From: Metellina segmentata
Lineage: Eukaryota; Arthropoda; Arachnida; Araneae; Tetragnathidae
Length of the DNA: 64,000 bases
Assembly: GCA_947359465.1 (NCBI GenBank)
Contig: OX375881.1
Span: 124,073,967-124,137,966 of the forward strand
Direction of reading: 5' to 3'
The first letter of the stretch is position 1; the number at the start of each line of letters is the position of its first letter. The translations under genes were made by a program, and so were the position numbers. This document shows, piece after piece, positions 47,079 through 59,507 of the stretch. A model generated the notes under the pieces. It did not search any database. It was given only the letters and a program-made list of their open reading frames with translations, and was not told the origin of the DNA.

Positions 47079-47482
47079 ACCTCAGGAGCAATGTTTTCGC
47101 CCAGCGAATCAAAAGCGAGCGTTTTCACTGTCCAGCCCTCCAAAGCATCCCTTTTAATGTGTTAGATACACCGCAATGTTTTCCCCTTAGGGTCCAATTA
47201 TCCGAGTAGGATCATGTTACGAGATAAGCTGTCAATAGCTTCCCCCCCCCCTCGGCCAGTAGGGTTTCTTTCACTGATTGAAAGTTGACACCCTGGCTTC
47301 CTATTGCTCATTGTGATGGGTCGATTGACTAATCAGACATCGCAGTAACAAATGACACTCAACACAGCGTGCTCTTTTCTTTCCTTTGTGTGTTCAGGGG
47401 GAGGGGGCATCGTTATCGCAGGAAACCCGACTCTTTTGAAATCCTAATTGGTTTTTTATTGGTGTTTTGCTGTAAAACGAAT

Positions 47483-47601
47483 GCCAACGGCCATACCATG
47501 GTGAACACACCGGTTCTCGTCCGATCACCGAAGTTAAGCACCTTCGGGCGCGGTCAGTACTTGGGAGGGTGACCACCTGGGAACACCGCGTGCCGTTGGC
47601 A
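47483..47601 (+). rRNA. 5S ribosomal RNA, unit U6
   Basis: Same 5S sequence and terminator as in U1. Confidence 0.96.
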
Positions 47602-47665
47602 TCTTTTTACTTTTCGATTTACTTGATATTCATTTCATTTTGTTATGCACTTAGTTATTTAATAT

Positions 47666-47702
<37 letters not shown>

Positions 47703-48220
47703 ATAGTAAAAGAAAGACAGTTTCTAAACGCCGTGTTTTGCACAGATTATTTATTGAAGTGTTGATTTTGTACAGAGAGAGATATGCAATTACAAATAGA
47801 TGATAGAGGTTTTGGGAAAACAAGAACAACACATATTGAGTTAATTGAAGTAATTCTTAAAAAAAAAAAACGAATCTAAGTAATCATGTGTAGGCGATTA
47901 CTTACAACTGTGACCCTCGTAGCAACAGGCTCTGGGTTCGAATCCCAGTCATGGCATGCGTTCATGTAGTTAGTTATTATTTAAAAATCGTTTTATCTTA
48001 ATTTGATGTAATTCCTCCGAGCGCTCCGGGACTTCGTCCCTCGCGCTCGGAGGAGGCTCTTCGCGCGCCCTCCCATCCGCGTCCCATGCGTACCTCGTTT
48101 CGTGATTTTCACTCTCTCGCCCCAGCACAGACTTAATTTTTTGTATTGTCGCCTCATTATTCGCTCCTCCGCGTCACTTCATCGAACGGCACCTTTCGAG
48201 CGGAACCATACGAATTTGTT
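47602..48220. other. 5S-H2B spacer, U6
   Basis: (AT) tract 47672-47699 with a T-run one base shorter after it; tRNA-like fragment 47909-47957; GC hairpin 48014-48053. Confidence 0.75.
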
Positions 48221-48236
48221 GGCCCTGAAAAGGGCC
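48221..48236 (-). terminator. H2B 3' stem-loop, U6
   Basis: Minus strand GGCCCT-TTTC-AGGGCC. Confidence 0.93.
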
Positions 48237-48264
48237 TTTTTTTTTTCCTCAACTGTCCATAAAT

Positions 48265-48639
48265 TTACTTGGAACTGGTATACTTGGTGACAGCCTTGGT
48301 TCCTTCAGACACAGCGTGCTTTGCGAGCTCACCGGGAAGCAAGAGTCGCACTGCGGTTTGAATTTCCCGACTCGTGATGGTGCTCCTCTTATTGTAGTGA
48401 GCCAAGCGAGATGATTCTGCTGCAATTCTTTCAAAGATGTCGTTCACGAAGGAATTCATGATTGACATAGCTTTGCTGCTAATTCCAGTGTCAGGATGGA
48501 CCTGTTTCAAGACTTTGTAAATGTAGATAGCGAAGGATTCCTTCCTGCGCTTCTTTCTCTTTTTTTTGTCACCAGCTCGGACGGCCTTTTGGGCCTTTCC
48601 GGCTTTCTTAACGGCTTTACCAGATGCTTGTGGAGGCAT
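48265..48639 (-). CDS. H2B: Core histone H2B, unit U6
   Basis: Same 124-residue H2B with intact promoter. Confidence 0.97.
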   Translation of the reverse strand: MPPQASGKAVKKAGKAQKAVRAGDKKKRKKRRKESFAIYIYKVLKQVHPDTGISSKAMSIMNSFVNDIFERIAAESSRLAHYNKRSTITSREIQTAVRLLLPGELAKHAVSEGTKAVTKYTSSK

Positions 48640-49157
<518 letters not shown>

Positions 49158-49192
49158 ATAATATCACCTTGTATACCTCAACACAAAAAAAA

Positions 49193-49208
49193 GGCCCTTT
49201 TCAGGGCC
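49193..49208 (+). terminator. H4 3' stem-loop, U6
   Basis: GGCCCT-TTTC-AGGGCC. Confidence 0.93.
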
Positions 49209-49745
49209 AACAAATTTTTCGATAATCAAATCATTTTGTGGCTTCGAACAGGATAAATGAAATTATTTTTTAAAAAGAAACTGCAGATTTGTCTTGAATG
49301 AATGTGTTATGTCTTACCATTTAAAAATAAGAGTGCAATCCAAACTACAAGATATTTAATAATGATGATCATCAGTGTAAAAAGACACATTGCCAACTTC
49401 CTGAATCAATGCATATCCGAAAGGATTGCGTCAGTAATGTAAGCAGCCACATGAAATAGTACTTGTTACAAACATCTACTTATAAATATAAACACTAGAA
49501 TGAAATCAGCAAATTGTGTCTGGATATTATTGGAATTGTTGCAATTTCACCATGTCTATGCAATCAAAAGGTATAGGTAGTCATGCCATGTTGCTCTTGG
49601 CGATGCACTCTTCTCAGATGCGTCCCCTTCTTTCCTGTTAAAAGAAGAGCCTCCAATAGATGGCGCCTGTTACAAAGTGTCCTGAACGAGTGCACAATGA
49701 AATCAATAGCTGAAACTAATTGCTTTGAACAGTTGTCAAGGAATT

Positions 49746-50514
49746 ACAGGACAGGACAGGACAATCACTTCCGGAGTGCCTACTGCAAAGCAGCTTAACT
49801 CCCCGTCATCAGGTGTGCGTAACTTAAATCTGAGTTGCTTAAATAAAGAGAAAAATTTAAAAATAAAAAATGATTTAAAAAGGCTGATTAGAAATAAAAC
49901 ATAACTTTCAGCTGAACAAAGTTCCGAAAGATGGCACCACCTCCTTAAGCGAGATCGACAAACCAGTCGGTTTCCCTTCCAGAGTGTGACCGCATTCAGA
50001 GGTGGCAAACTTCGATGATCCATTTAAAAGTTAGAAAAGATTAAAATTTTAAATAAATAAAAAGAAAAACAAGGTCGAAAAAGAGAAATAAAACTGTTGT
50101 GTTTTAGTGATTCAATTAGGGTCCTGTCGAGTCCAAAAAATGCTCAGCGTCTACGAGTGACAACAGGGGTCATGATCCAATATGGGATTTGCAAAATAAA
50201 AAATTTTGCATGGGGGGATAAAGTTAGGAATTGAAGTCAAAGACATCAGGATCCAAACGAAACATGCCGCATTGACGTTTAGGTCGCCGCGGGTAAGTTT
50301 CTAGGTGTGGTTGCAAGAAGGCACGAGGTCTTTTTGCAGAGCTTTTGACCGAAGGGTCATAAGGTGGTAATGCTCTAAGTGCTTCGTTTGGAACCTGAGG
50401 TATTTTGGGTCAGAATGTATGACTTCATTCCGGACATAGTAAGGAGCTCCCGTGATAGTCCGCAATGTGCGGCTCTGGAAACTCTGCAGTTTTTTCCAAT
50501 TCAATGTATTTGTA
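49746..50514 (-). mobile_element. Fossil family A 3' end, U6
   Basis: Same fossil as 10172-10940. Confidence 0.9.
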
Positions 50515-50814
50515 ATCCAAGACAAAAAGTCGCATCTTTTTTTTTTGTTAAAAAAAGAGTACTTTATATAATAAAATTTACCTTTATTTTAATGCTATAT
50601 ATGTTAAACATTTCAGTGTTGATCGAATTGGGGAAGAATAATGAAAACAAGGCGAGTGGGACTCGAACTTCGACCGGAGGGTAAGTTTTTTTTTTAAGTG
50701 TTTCCCCCCCCCCTATTTTTTTTAAAATTTTAAATAATATTCCATGATTTCAATACTTTTGTTGTAATATTGGTTTTGTTTATTAAATATTCCTCTTTGA
50801 TGGATTTATTTCTT

Positions 50815-50830
50815 GGCTCTGAAAAGAGCC
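50815..50830 (-). terminator. H1 3' stem-loop, U7
   Basis: Minus strand GGCTCT-TTTC-AGAGCC. Confidence 0.93.
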
Positions 50831-50866
50831 TTTTTTTTTTGTTTAGAGTTCAATATGACATTGCAC

Positions 50867-51475
50867 CTATTTCTTTGCTGCCTTTTTAGGTGCAGCCTTT
50901 TTCGGTGTCTTTAATTTTTTTGCTTTGGGTGCTTTCGGTTTGGTGGCTTTGGATACCTTTTTCGGTGATTTTGGTTTGGCAACCTTCTTTGCAGCTGCTG
51001 CTGGCTTCTTTGGAGATGGCTTTTTCTTTTCTACTTTTGCTTTCGGTTTGGTTGCTTTTTTGACTGGGGTCTTTGTTTTCTTGGCCACTGAAGCACTCTC
51101 CTTCTTGGGTTTTTTCTCTGTCGGTTTTCCGGGTTTAATTTTCGGCCCAGAAACGCTTAGTTTGAAAGATCCACTTGCCCCTTTGCCTTTCGTTTGAACG
51201 AGAGCTCCACTGGCAACAGCACTTTTCAAGTATCTCTTGATGAATGGTGTCAGGCGGTCCAGATCGACTTTGTTGTTTGCACCGATGTGTTTTTTGATAG
51301 CTTGAAGGGACGATCCTCCTCGTTCTTTTAGGTTTGCGATCGATTCAATGACCATTTCAGACACTTTAGGATGGGATGGTGCAGTTTTGGGTTTCTTTGT
51401 TGCTGCACTCTTCGCCTTTTTCTTAGGCGTGGCAGCGGCAGCAGGGGCTGAAACAGCAACGGTATCTTCAGACAT
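50867..51475 (-). CDS. H1: Linker histone H1, unit U7
   Basis: Same 202-residue H1. U7 has no recent insertion. Confidence 0.96.
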   Translation of the reverse strand: MSEDTVAVSAPAAAATPKKKAKSAATKKPKTAPSHPKVSEMVIESIANLKERGGSSLQAIKKHIGANNKVDLDRLTPFIKRYLKSAVASGALVQTKGKGASGSFKLSVSGPKIKPGKPTEKKPKKESASVAKKTKTPVKKATKPKAKVEKKKPSPKKPAAAAKKVAKPKSPKKVSKATKPKAPKAKKLKTPKKAAPKKAAKK

Positions 51476-52093
<618 letters not shown>

Positions 52094-52128
52094 ATAGACT
52101 TTTTAGAAGACTAGTGTAATAAAAAAAA

Positions 52129-52144
52129 GGCCCTTATCAGGGCC
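52129..52144 (+). terminator. H3 3' stem-loop, U7
   Basis: GGCCCT-TATC-AGGGCC. Confidence 0.9.
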
Positions 52145-52531
52145 AAAAAATTTATATCGTCGGCTTAGAGCAGACTCGTAAATTTGTGTTTGGGTCGAAG
52201 CTGAATCCTCGTGATTACACATATTTATTGTTATCTGTATACATAATACCACAGTGAATATTTTTATTGTTATCTATTTACAATATATGTATACATACAA
52301 TAACACAATTAATATTTATTTTTATATACCTATAACACAATCAAGATGCCTCTCATTTTCCGACCATTTGTCGTACATTGGCATGTTTGCCTCTTAATTA
52401 CTTTCTGTTCGAAGCGAACGGTATATTGTTTGTTAGTAGCATGTAATGTAAACACAGTAAATCCAAATACTAACGTTCACAGCCTGTGATAAAAAAAAAA
52501 ATAAAGAAGGAGCAGCTTTGATATATTTGTT

Positions 52532-52547
52532 GGCCCTTAAAAGGGCC
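52532..52547 (-). terminator. H2A 3' stem-loop, U7
   Basis: Minus strand GGCCCT-TTTA-AGGGCC. Confidence 0.9.
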
Positions 52548-52583
52548 CTTTTTTTTTTAGTTGTTGTAAAGTTCGTTTGGAAA

Positions 52584-52958
52584 TTAAGCTTTCTTTTCGG
52601 TCTTTTTGGGAAGCAACACAGCCTGGATGTTTGGCAGTACACCGCCCTGGGCAATGGTAACACCCGAGAGTAGCTTGTTCAACTCCTCATCGTTACGGAT
52701 TGCGAGTTGGAGATGTCTAGGAATGATCCTAGTCTTCTTGTTATCTCTGGCAGCATTACCAGCCAACTCGAGTACTTCAGCAGCCAAGTATTCCAAGACT
52801 GCAGCTAGGTACACTGGTGCACCAGCTCCAACTCGTTCGGCATAGTTGCCTTTCCTCAAAAGACGATGGATACGACCGACGGGAAACTGAAGTCCAGCAC
52901 GGCTGGAACGAGTCTTGCTCTTTCCCTTAACTTTTCCGCCTTTGCCTCGACCTGACAT
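52584..52958 (-). CDS. H2A: Core histone H2A, unit U7
   Basis: Same 124-residue H2A with intact promoter, between two units (U6, U8) whose H2A copies are both interrupted. Confidence 0.97.
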   Translation of the reverse strand: MSGRGKGGKVKGKSKTRSSRAGLQFPVGRIHRLLRKGNYAERVGAGAPVYLAAVLEYLAAEVLELAGNAARDNKKTRIIPRHLQLAIRNDEELNKLLSGVTIAQGGVLPNIQAVLLPKKTEKKA

Positions 52959-53035
52959 GATAAATGGTAGTTGGGAGTGAAACGGAGAGAGATAGAAAAT
53001 TTTGTGTGTGAACGCCTGACGCAGGCCTTTATATA
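52959..53035 (-). promoter_or_regulatory. H2A leader and TATA box, U7
   Basis: TATATAAA at 53028-53035; empty target site. Confidence 0.8.
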
Positions 53036-53439
53036 ACCTCAGGAGCAATGTTTTCGCCCAGCGAATCAAAAGCGAGCGTTTTCACTGTCCAGCCCTCCAA
53101 AGCATCCCTTTTAATGTGTTAGATACACCGCAATGTTTTCCCCTTAGGGTCCAATTATCCGAGTAGGATCATGTTACGAGATAAGCTGTCAATAGCTTCC
53201 CCCCCCCCTCGGCCAGTAGGGTTTCTTTCACTGATTGAAAGTTGACACCCTGGCTTCCTATTGCTCATTGTGATGGGTCGATTGACTAATCAGACATCGC
53301 AGTAACAAATGACACTCAACACAGCGTGCTCTTTTCTTTCCTTTGTGTGTTCAGGGGGAGGGGGCATCGTTATCGCAGGAAACCCGACTCTTTTGAAATC
53401 CTAATTGGTTTTTTATTGGTGTTTTGCTGTAAAACGAAT

Positions 53440-53558
53440 GCCAACGGCCATACCATGGTGAACACACCGGTTCTCGTCCGATCACCGAAGTTAAGCACCT
53501 TCGGGCGCGGTCAGTACTTGGGAGGGTGACCACCTGGGAACACCGCGTGCCGTTGGCA
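53440..53558 (+). rRNA. 5S ribosomal RNA, unit U7
   Basis: Same 5S sequence and terminator as in U1. Confidence 0.96.
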
Positions 53559-53622
53559 TCTTTTTACTTTTCGATTTACTTGATATTCATTTCATTTTGT
53601 TATGCACTTAGTTATTTAATAT

Positions 53623-53654
<32 letters not shown>

Positions 53655-54176
53655 TTTTATAGTAAAAGAAAGACAGTTTCTAAACGCCGTGTTTTGCACA
53701 GATTATTTATTGAAGTGTTGATTTTGTACAGAGAGAGATATGCAATTACAAATAGATGATAGAGGTTTTGGGAAAACAAGAACAACACATATTGAGTTAA
53801 TTGAAGTAATTCTTAAAAAAAAAAAACGAATCTAAGTAATCATGTGTAGGCGATTACTTACAACTGTGACCCTCGTAGCAACAGGCTCTGGGTTCGAATC
53901 CCAGTCATGGCATGCGTTCATGTAGTTAGTTATTATTTAAAAATCGTTTTATCTTAATTTGATGTAATTCCTCCGAGCGCTCCGGGACTTCGTCCCTCGC
54001 GCTCGGAGGAGGCTCTTCGCGCGCCCTCCCATCCGCGTCCCATGCGTACCTCGTTTCGTGATTTTCACTCTCTCGCCCCAGCACAGACTTAATTTTTTGT
54101 ATTGTCGCCTCATTATTCGCTCCTCCGCGTCACTTCATCGAACGGCACCTTTCGAGCGGAACCATACGAATTTGTT
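53559..54176. other. 5S-H2B spacer, U7
   Basis: (AT) tract 53629-53654 (short form, as in U2); tRNA-like fragment 53865-53913; GC hairpin 53970-54009. Confidence 0.75.
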
Positions 54177-54192
54177 GGCCCTGAAAAGGGCC
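54177..54192 (-). terminator. H2B 3' stem-loop, U7
   Basis: Minus strand GGCCCT-TTTC-AGGGCC. Confidence 0.93.
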
Positions 54193-54220
54193 TTTTTTTT
54201 TTCCTCAACTGTCCATAAAT

Positions 54221-54595
54221 TTACTTGGAACTGGTATACTTGGTGACAGCCTTGGTTCCTTCAGACACAGCGTGCTTTGCGAGCTCACCGGGAAGCAAGA
54301 GTCGCACTGCGGTTTGAATTTCCCGACTCGTGATGGTGCTCCTCTTATTGTAGTGAGCCAAGCGAGATGATTCTGCTGCAATTCTTTCAAAGATGTCGTT
54401 CACGAAGGAATTCATGATTGACATAGCTTTGCTGCTAATTCCAGTGTCAGGATGGACCTGTTTCAAGACTTTGTAAATGTAGATAGCGAAGGATTCCTTC
54501 CTGCGCTTCTTTCTCTTTTTTTTGTCACCAGCTCGGACGGCCTTTTGGGCCTTTCCGGCTTTCTTAACGGCTTTACCAGATGCTTGTGGAGGCAT
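54221..54595 (-). CDS. H2B: Core histone H2B, unit U7
   Basis: Same 124-residue H2B with intact promoter. Confidence 0.97.
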   Translation of the reverse strand: MPPQASGKAVKKAGKAQKAVRAGDKKKRKKRRKESFAIYIYKVLKQVHPDTGISSKAMSIMNSFVNDIFERIAAESSRLAHYNKRSTITSREIQTAVRLLLPGELAKHAVSEGTKAVTKYTSSK

Positions 54596-55113
<518 letters not shown>

Positions 55114-55148
55114 ATAATATCACCTTGTATACCTCAACACAAAAAAAA

Positions 55149-55164
55149 GGCCCTTTTCAGGGCC
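55149..55164 (+). terminator. H4 3' stem-loop, U7
   Basis: GGCCCT-TTTC-AGGGCC. Confidence 0.93.
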
Positions 55165-55701
55165 AACAAATTTTTCGATAATCAAATCATTTTGTGGCTT
55201 CGAACAGGATAAATGAAATTATTTTTTAAAAAGAAACTGCAGATTTGTCTTGAATGAATGTGTTATGTCTTACCATTTAAAAATAAGAGTGCAATCCAAA
55301 CTACAAGATATTTAATAATGATGATCATCAGTGTAAAAAGACACATTGCCAACTTCCTGAATCAATGCATATCCGAAAGGATTGCGTCAGTAATGTAAGC
55401 AGCCACATGAAATAGTACTTGTTACAAACATCTACTTATAAATATAAACACTAGAATGAAATCAGCAAATTGTGTCTGGATATTATTGGAATTGTTGCAA
55501 TTTCACCATGTCTATGCAATCAAAAGGTATAGGTAGTCATGCCATGTTGCTCTTGGCGATGCACTCTTCTCAGATGCGTCCCCTTCTTTCCTGTTAAAAG
55601 AAGAGCCTCCAATAGATGGCGCCTGTTACAAAGTGTCCTGAACGAGTGCACAATGAAATCAATAGCTGAAACTAATTGCTTTGAACAGTTGTCAAGGAAT
55701 T

Positions 55702-56470
55702 ACAGGACAGGACAGGACAATCACTTCCGGAGTGCCTACTGCAAAGCAGCTTAACTCCCCGTCATCAGGTGTGCGTAACTTAAATCTGAGTTGCTTAAAT
55801 AAAGAGAAAAATTTAAAAATAAAAAATGATTTAAAAAGGCTGATTAGAAATAAAACATAACTTTCAGCTGAACAAAGTTCCGAAAGATGGCACCACCTCC
55901 TTAAGCGAGATCGACAAACCAGTCGGTTTCCCTTCCAGAGTGTGACCGCATTCAGAGGTGGCAAACTTCGATGATCCATTTAAAAGTTAGAAAAGATTAA
56001 AATTTTAAATAAATAAAAAGAAAAACAAGGTCGAAAAAGAGAAATAAAACTGTTGTGTTTTAGTGATTCAATTAGGGTCCTGTCGAGTCCAAAAAATGCT
56101 CAGCGTCTACGAGTGACAACAGGGGTCATGATCCAATATGGGATTTGCAAAATAAAAAATTTTGCATGGGGGGATAAAGTTAGGAATTGAAGTCAAAGAC
56201 ATCAGGATCCAAACGAAACATGCCGCATTGACGTTTAGGTCGCCGCGGGTAAGTTTCTAGGTGTGGTTGCAAGAAGGCACGAGGTCTTTTTGCAGAGCTT
56301 TTGACCGAAGGGTCATAAGGTGGTAATGCTCTAAGTGCTTCGTTTGGAACCTGAGGTATTTTGGGTCAGAATGTATGACTTCATTCCGGACATAGTAAGG
56401 AGCTCCCGTGATAGTCCGCAATGTGCGGCTCTGGAAACTCTGCAGTTTTTTCCAATTCAATGTATTTGTA
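55702..56470 (-). mobile_element. Fossil family A 3' end, U7
   Basis: Same fossil as 10172-10940. Confidence 0.9.
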
Positions 56471-56770
56471 ATCCAAGACAAAAAGTCGCATCTTTTTTTT
56501 TTGTTAAAAAAAGAGTACTTTATATAATAAAATTTACCTTTATTTTAATGCTATATATGTTAAACATTTCAGTGTTGATCGAATTGGGGAAGAATAATGA
56601 AAACAAGGCGAGTGGGACTCGAACTTCGACCGGAGGGTAAGTTTTTTTTTTAAGTGTTTCCCCCCCCCCTATTTTTTTTAAAATTTTAAATAATATTCCA
56701 TGATTTCAATACTTTTGTTGTAATATTGGTTTTGTTTATTAAATATTCCTCTTTGATGGATTTATTTCTT

Positions 56771-56786
56771 GGCTCTGAAAAGAGCC
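56771..56786 (-). terminator. H1 3' stem-loop, U8
   Basis: Minus strand GGCTCT-TTTC-AGAGCC. Confidence 0.93.
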
Positions 56787-56822
56787 TTTTTTTTTTGTTT
56801 AGAGTTCAATATGACATTGCAC

Positions 56823-57431
56823 CTATTTCTTTGCTGCCTTTTTAGGTGCAGCCTTTTTCGGTGTCTTTAATTTTTTTGCTTTGGGTGCTTTCGGTTTGGT
56901 GGCTTTGGATACCTTTTTCGGTGATTTTGGTTTGGCAACCTTCTTTGCAGCTGCTGCTGGCTTCTTTGGAGATGGCTTTTTCTTTTCTACTTTTGCTTTC
57001 GGTTTGGTTGCTTTTTTGACTGGGGTCTTTGTTTTCTTGGCCACTGAAGCACTCTCCTTCTTGGGTTTTTTCTCTGTCGGTTTTCCGGGTTTAATTTTCG
57101 GCCCAGAAACGCTTAGTTTGAAAGATCCACTTGCCCCTTTGCCTTTCGTTTGAACGAGAGCTCCACTGGCAACAGCACTTTTCAAGTATCTCTTGATGAA
57201 TGGTGTCAGGCGGTCCAGATCGACTTTGTTGTTTGCACCGATGTGTTTTTTGATAGCTTGAAGGGACGATCCTCCTCGTTCTTTTAGGTTTGCGATCGAT
57301 TCAATGACCATTTCAGACACTTTAGGATGGGATGGTGCAGTTTTGGGTTTCTTTGTTGCTGCACTCTTCGCCTTTTTCTTAGGCGTGGCAGCGGCAGCAG
57401 GGGCTGAAACAGCAACGGTATCTTCAGACAT
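56823..57431 (-). CDS. H1: Linker histone H1, unit U8
   Basis: Same 202-residue H1 protein. Confidence 0.96.
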   Translation of the reverse strand: MSEDTVAVSAPAAAATPKKKAKSAATKKPKTAPSHPKVSEMVIESIANLKERGGSSLQAIKKHIGANNKVDLDRLTPFIKRYLKSAVASGALVQTKGKGASGSFKLSVSGPKIKPGKPTEKKPKKESASVAKKTKTPVKKATKPKAKVEKKKPSPKKPAAAAKKVAKPKSPKKVSKATKPKAPKAKKLKTPKKAAPKKAAKK

Positions 57432-58049
<618 letters not shown>

Positions 58050-58084
58050 ATAGACTTTTTAGAAGACTAGTGTAATAAAAAAAA

Positions 58085-58100
58085 GGCCCTTATCAGGGCC
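58085..58100 (+). terminator. H3 3' stem-loop, U8
   Basis: GGCCCT-TATC-AGGGCC. Confidence 0.9.
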
Positions 58101-58487
58101 AAAAAATTTATATCGTCGGCTTAGAGCAGACTCGTAAATTTGTGTTTGGGTCGAAGCTGAATCCTCGTGATTACACATATTTATTGTTATCTGTATACAT
58201 AATACCACAGTGAATATTTTTATTGTTATCTATTTACAATATATGTATACATACAATAACACAATTAATATTTATTTTTATATACCTATAACACAATCAA
58301 GATGCCTCTCATTTTCCGACCATTTGTCGTACATTGGCATGTTTGCCTCTTAATTACTTTCTGTTCGAAGCGAACGGTATATTGTTTGTTAGTAGCATGT
58401 AATGTAAACACAGTAAATCCAAATACTAACGTTCACAGCCTGTGATAAAAAAAAAAATAAAGAAGGAGCAGCTTTGATATATTTGTT

Positions 58488-58503
58488 GGCCCTTAAAAGG
58501 GCC
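58488..58503 (-). terminator. H2A 3' stem-loop, U8
   Basis: Minus strand GGCCCT-TTTA-AGGGCC. Confidence 0.9.
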
Positions 58504-58539
58504 CTTTTTTTTTTAGTTGTTGTAAAGTTCGTTTGGAAA

Positions 58540-58914
58540 TTAAGCTTTCTTTTCGGTCTTTTTGGGAAGCAACACAGCCTGGATGTTTGGCAGTACACCG
58601 CCCTGGGCAATGGTAACACCCGAGAGTAGCTTGTTCAACTCCTCATCGTTACGGATTGCGAGTTGGAGATGTCTAGGAATGATCCTAGTCTTCTTGTTAT
58701 CTCTGGCAGCATTACCAGCCAACTCGAGTACTTCAGCAGCCAAGTATTCCAAGACTGCAGCTAGGTACACTGGTGCACCAGCTCCAACTCGTTCGGCATA
58801 GTTGCCTTTCCTCAAAAGACGATGGATACGACCGACGGGAAACTGAAGTCCAGCACGGCTGGAACGAGTCTTGCTCTTTCCCTTAACTTTTCCGCCTTTG
58901 CCTCGACCTGACAT
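58540..58914 (-). CDS. H2A: Core histone H2A, unit U8 (separated from promoter by E4)
   Basis: Same 124-residue H2A, frame intact. E4 begins 57 bp upstream of the ATG and its other end is beyond the window, so the TATA box is not visible. Confidence 0.96.
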   Translation of the reverse strand: MSGRGKGGKVKGKSKTRSSRAGLQFPVGRIHRLLRKGNYAERVGAGAPVYLAAVLEYLAAEVLELAGNAARDNKKTRIIPRHLQLAIRNDEELNKLLSGVTIAQGGVLPNIQAVLLPKKTEKKA

Positions 58915-58957
58915 GATAAATGGTAGTTGGGAGTGAAACGGAGAGAGATAGAAAATT

Positions 58958-58970
58958 TTGTGTGTGAACG
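58958..58970 (-). repeat. Target site of E4, left copy
   Basis: TTGTGTGTGAACG on the plus strand, the same 13 bp duplicated around E3; the second copy would be outside the window. Confidence 0.85.
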
Positions 58971-59507
58971 GACTGGACTGGACTGGACAATCACTTAGGG
59001 AGCTCCCGCGGCGGCACGCCGCTCATCTCCACATCGAAAGTAGGAAAGAATCGAAAGACAGGTAGTTTCTTCAGGAGGGGGTATCAAAGGAAGGTAGAAT
59101 GAGCTGGATCCAAGAAAGACAGCTGCTGCATCCCATGCGGTTCGGAGTCCTGCGTCTGAATGACGCGAGGAGCTCCGAGTTCCGATGTTTTGCGAGAGTA
59201 GGGAAGGGGGAGTGGCTTCTAGTCATGTGACTTTCATCAGCCAGGGAAAGTAAAGAAGGCGGTACATGCAGCTAACCGCGCTGAGAAGTTTCCCATTGGT
59301 CGATGATGGTCAGCTGACCATCACTCCCAATGGAGAGAAATAAGCAAGGATAACCCGAAAGGGTTATGTAGGAAGATTAAAGACAGAATTTACTGTGATC
59401 TAATTAGGGGTCCAATCAAGTCCTTAACCCAATCTTAATGGTATCCATACGCGTCCCATGATAATGGGCATGCAAATATGAGGTTTTAAGTGGGGGGAAA
59501 TGAAGCC
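58971..59507 (-). other. E4 3' UTR and tail
   Basis: Same features as in E3: terminal hairpin 58998-59030, palindrome 59305-59322, conserved block 59396-59423 and hairpin CCCAT-TATC-ATGGG at 59455-59468. One single-base insertion relative to E3 just after the palindrome. Confidence 0.8.

Noticed and set aside
46795..47112. 105-residue open frame joining the H2A upstream region to the E3 ORF1 end
   Set aside because: Also an insertion-junction fusion; the 5' part overlaps the H2A TATA box.
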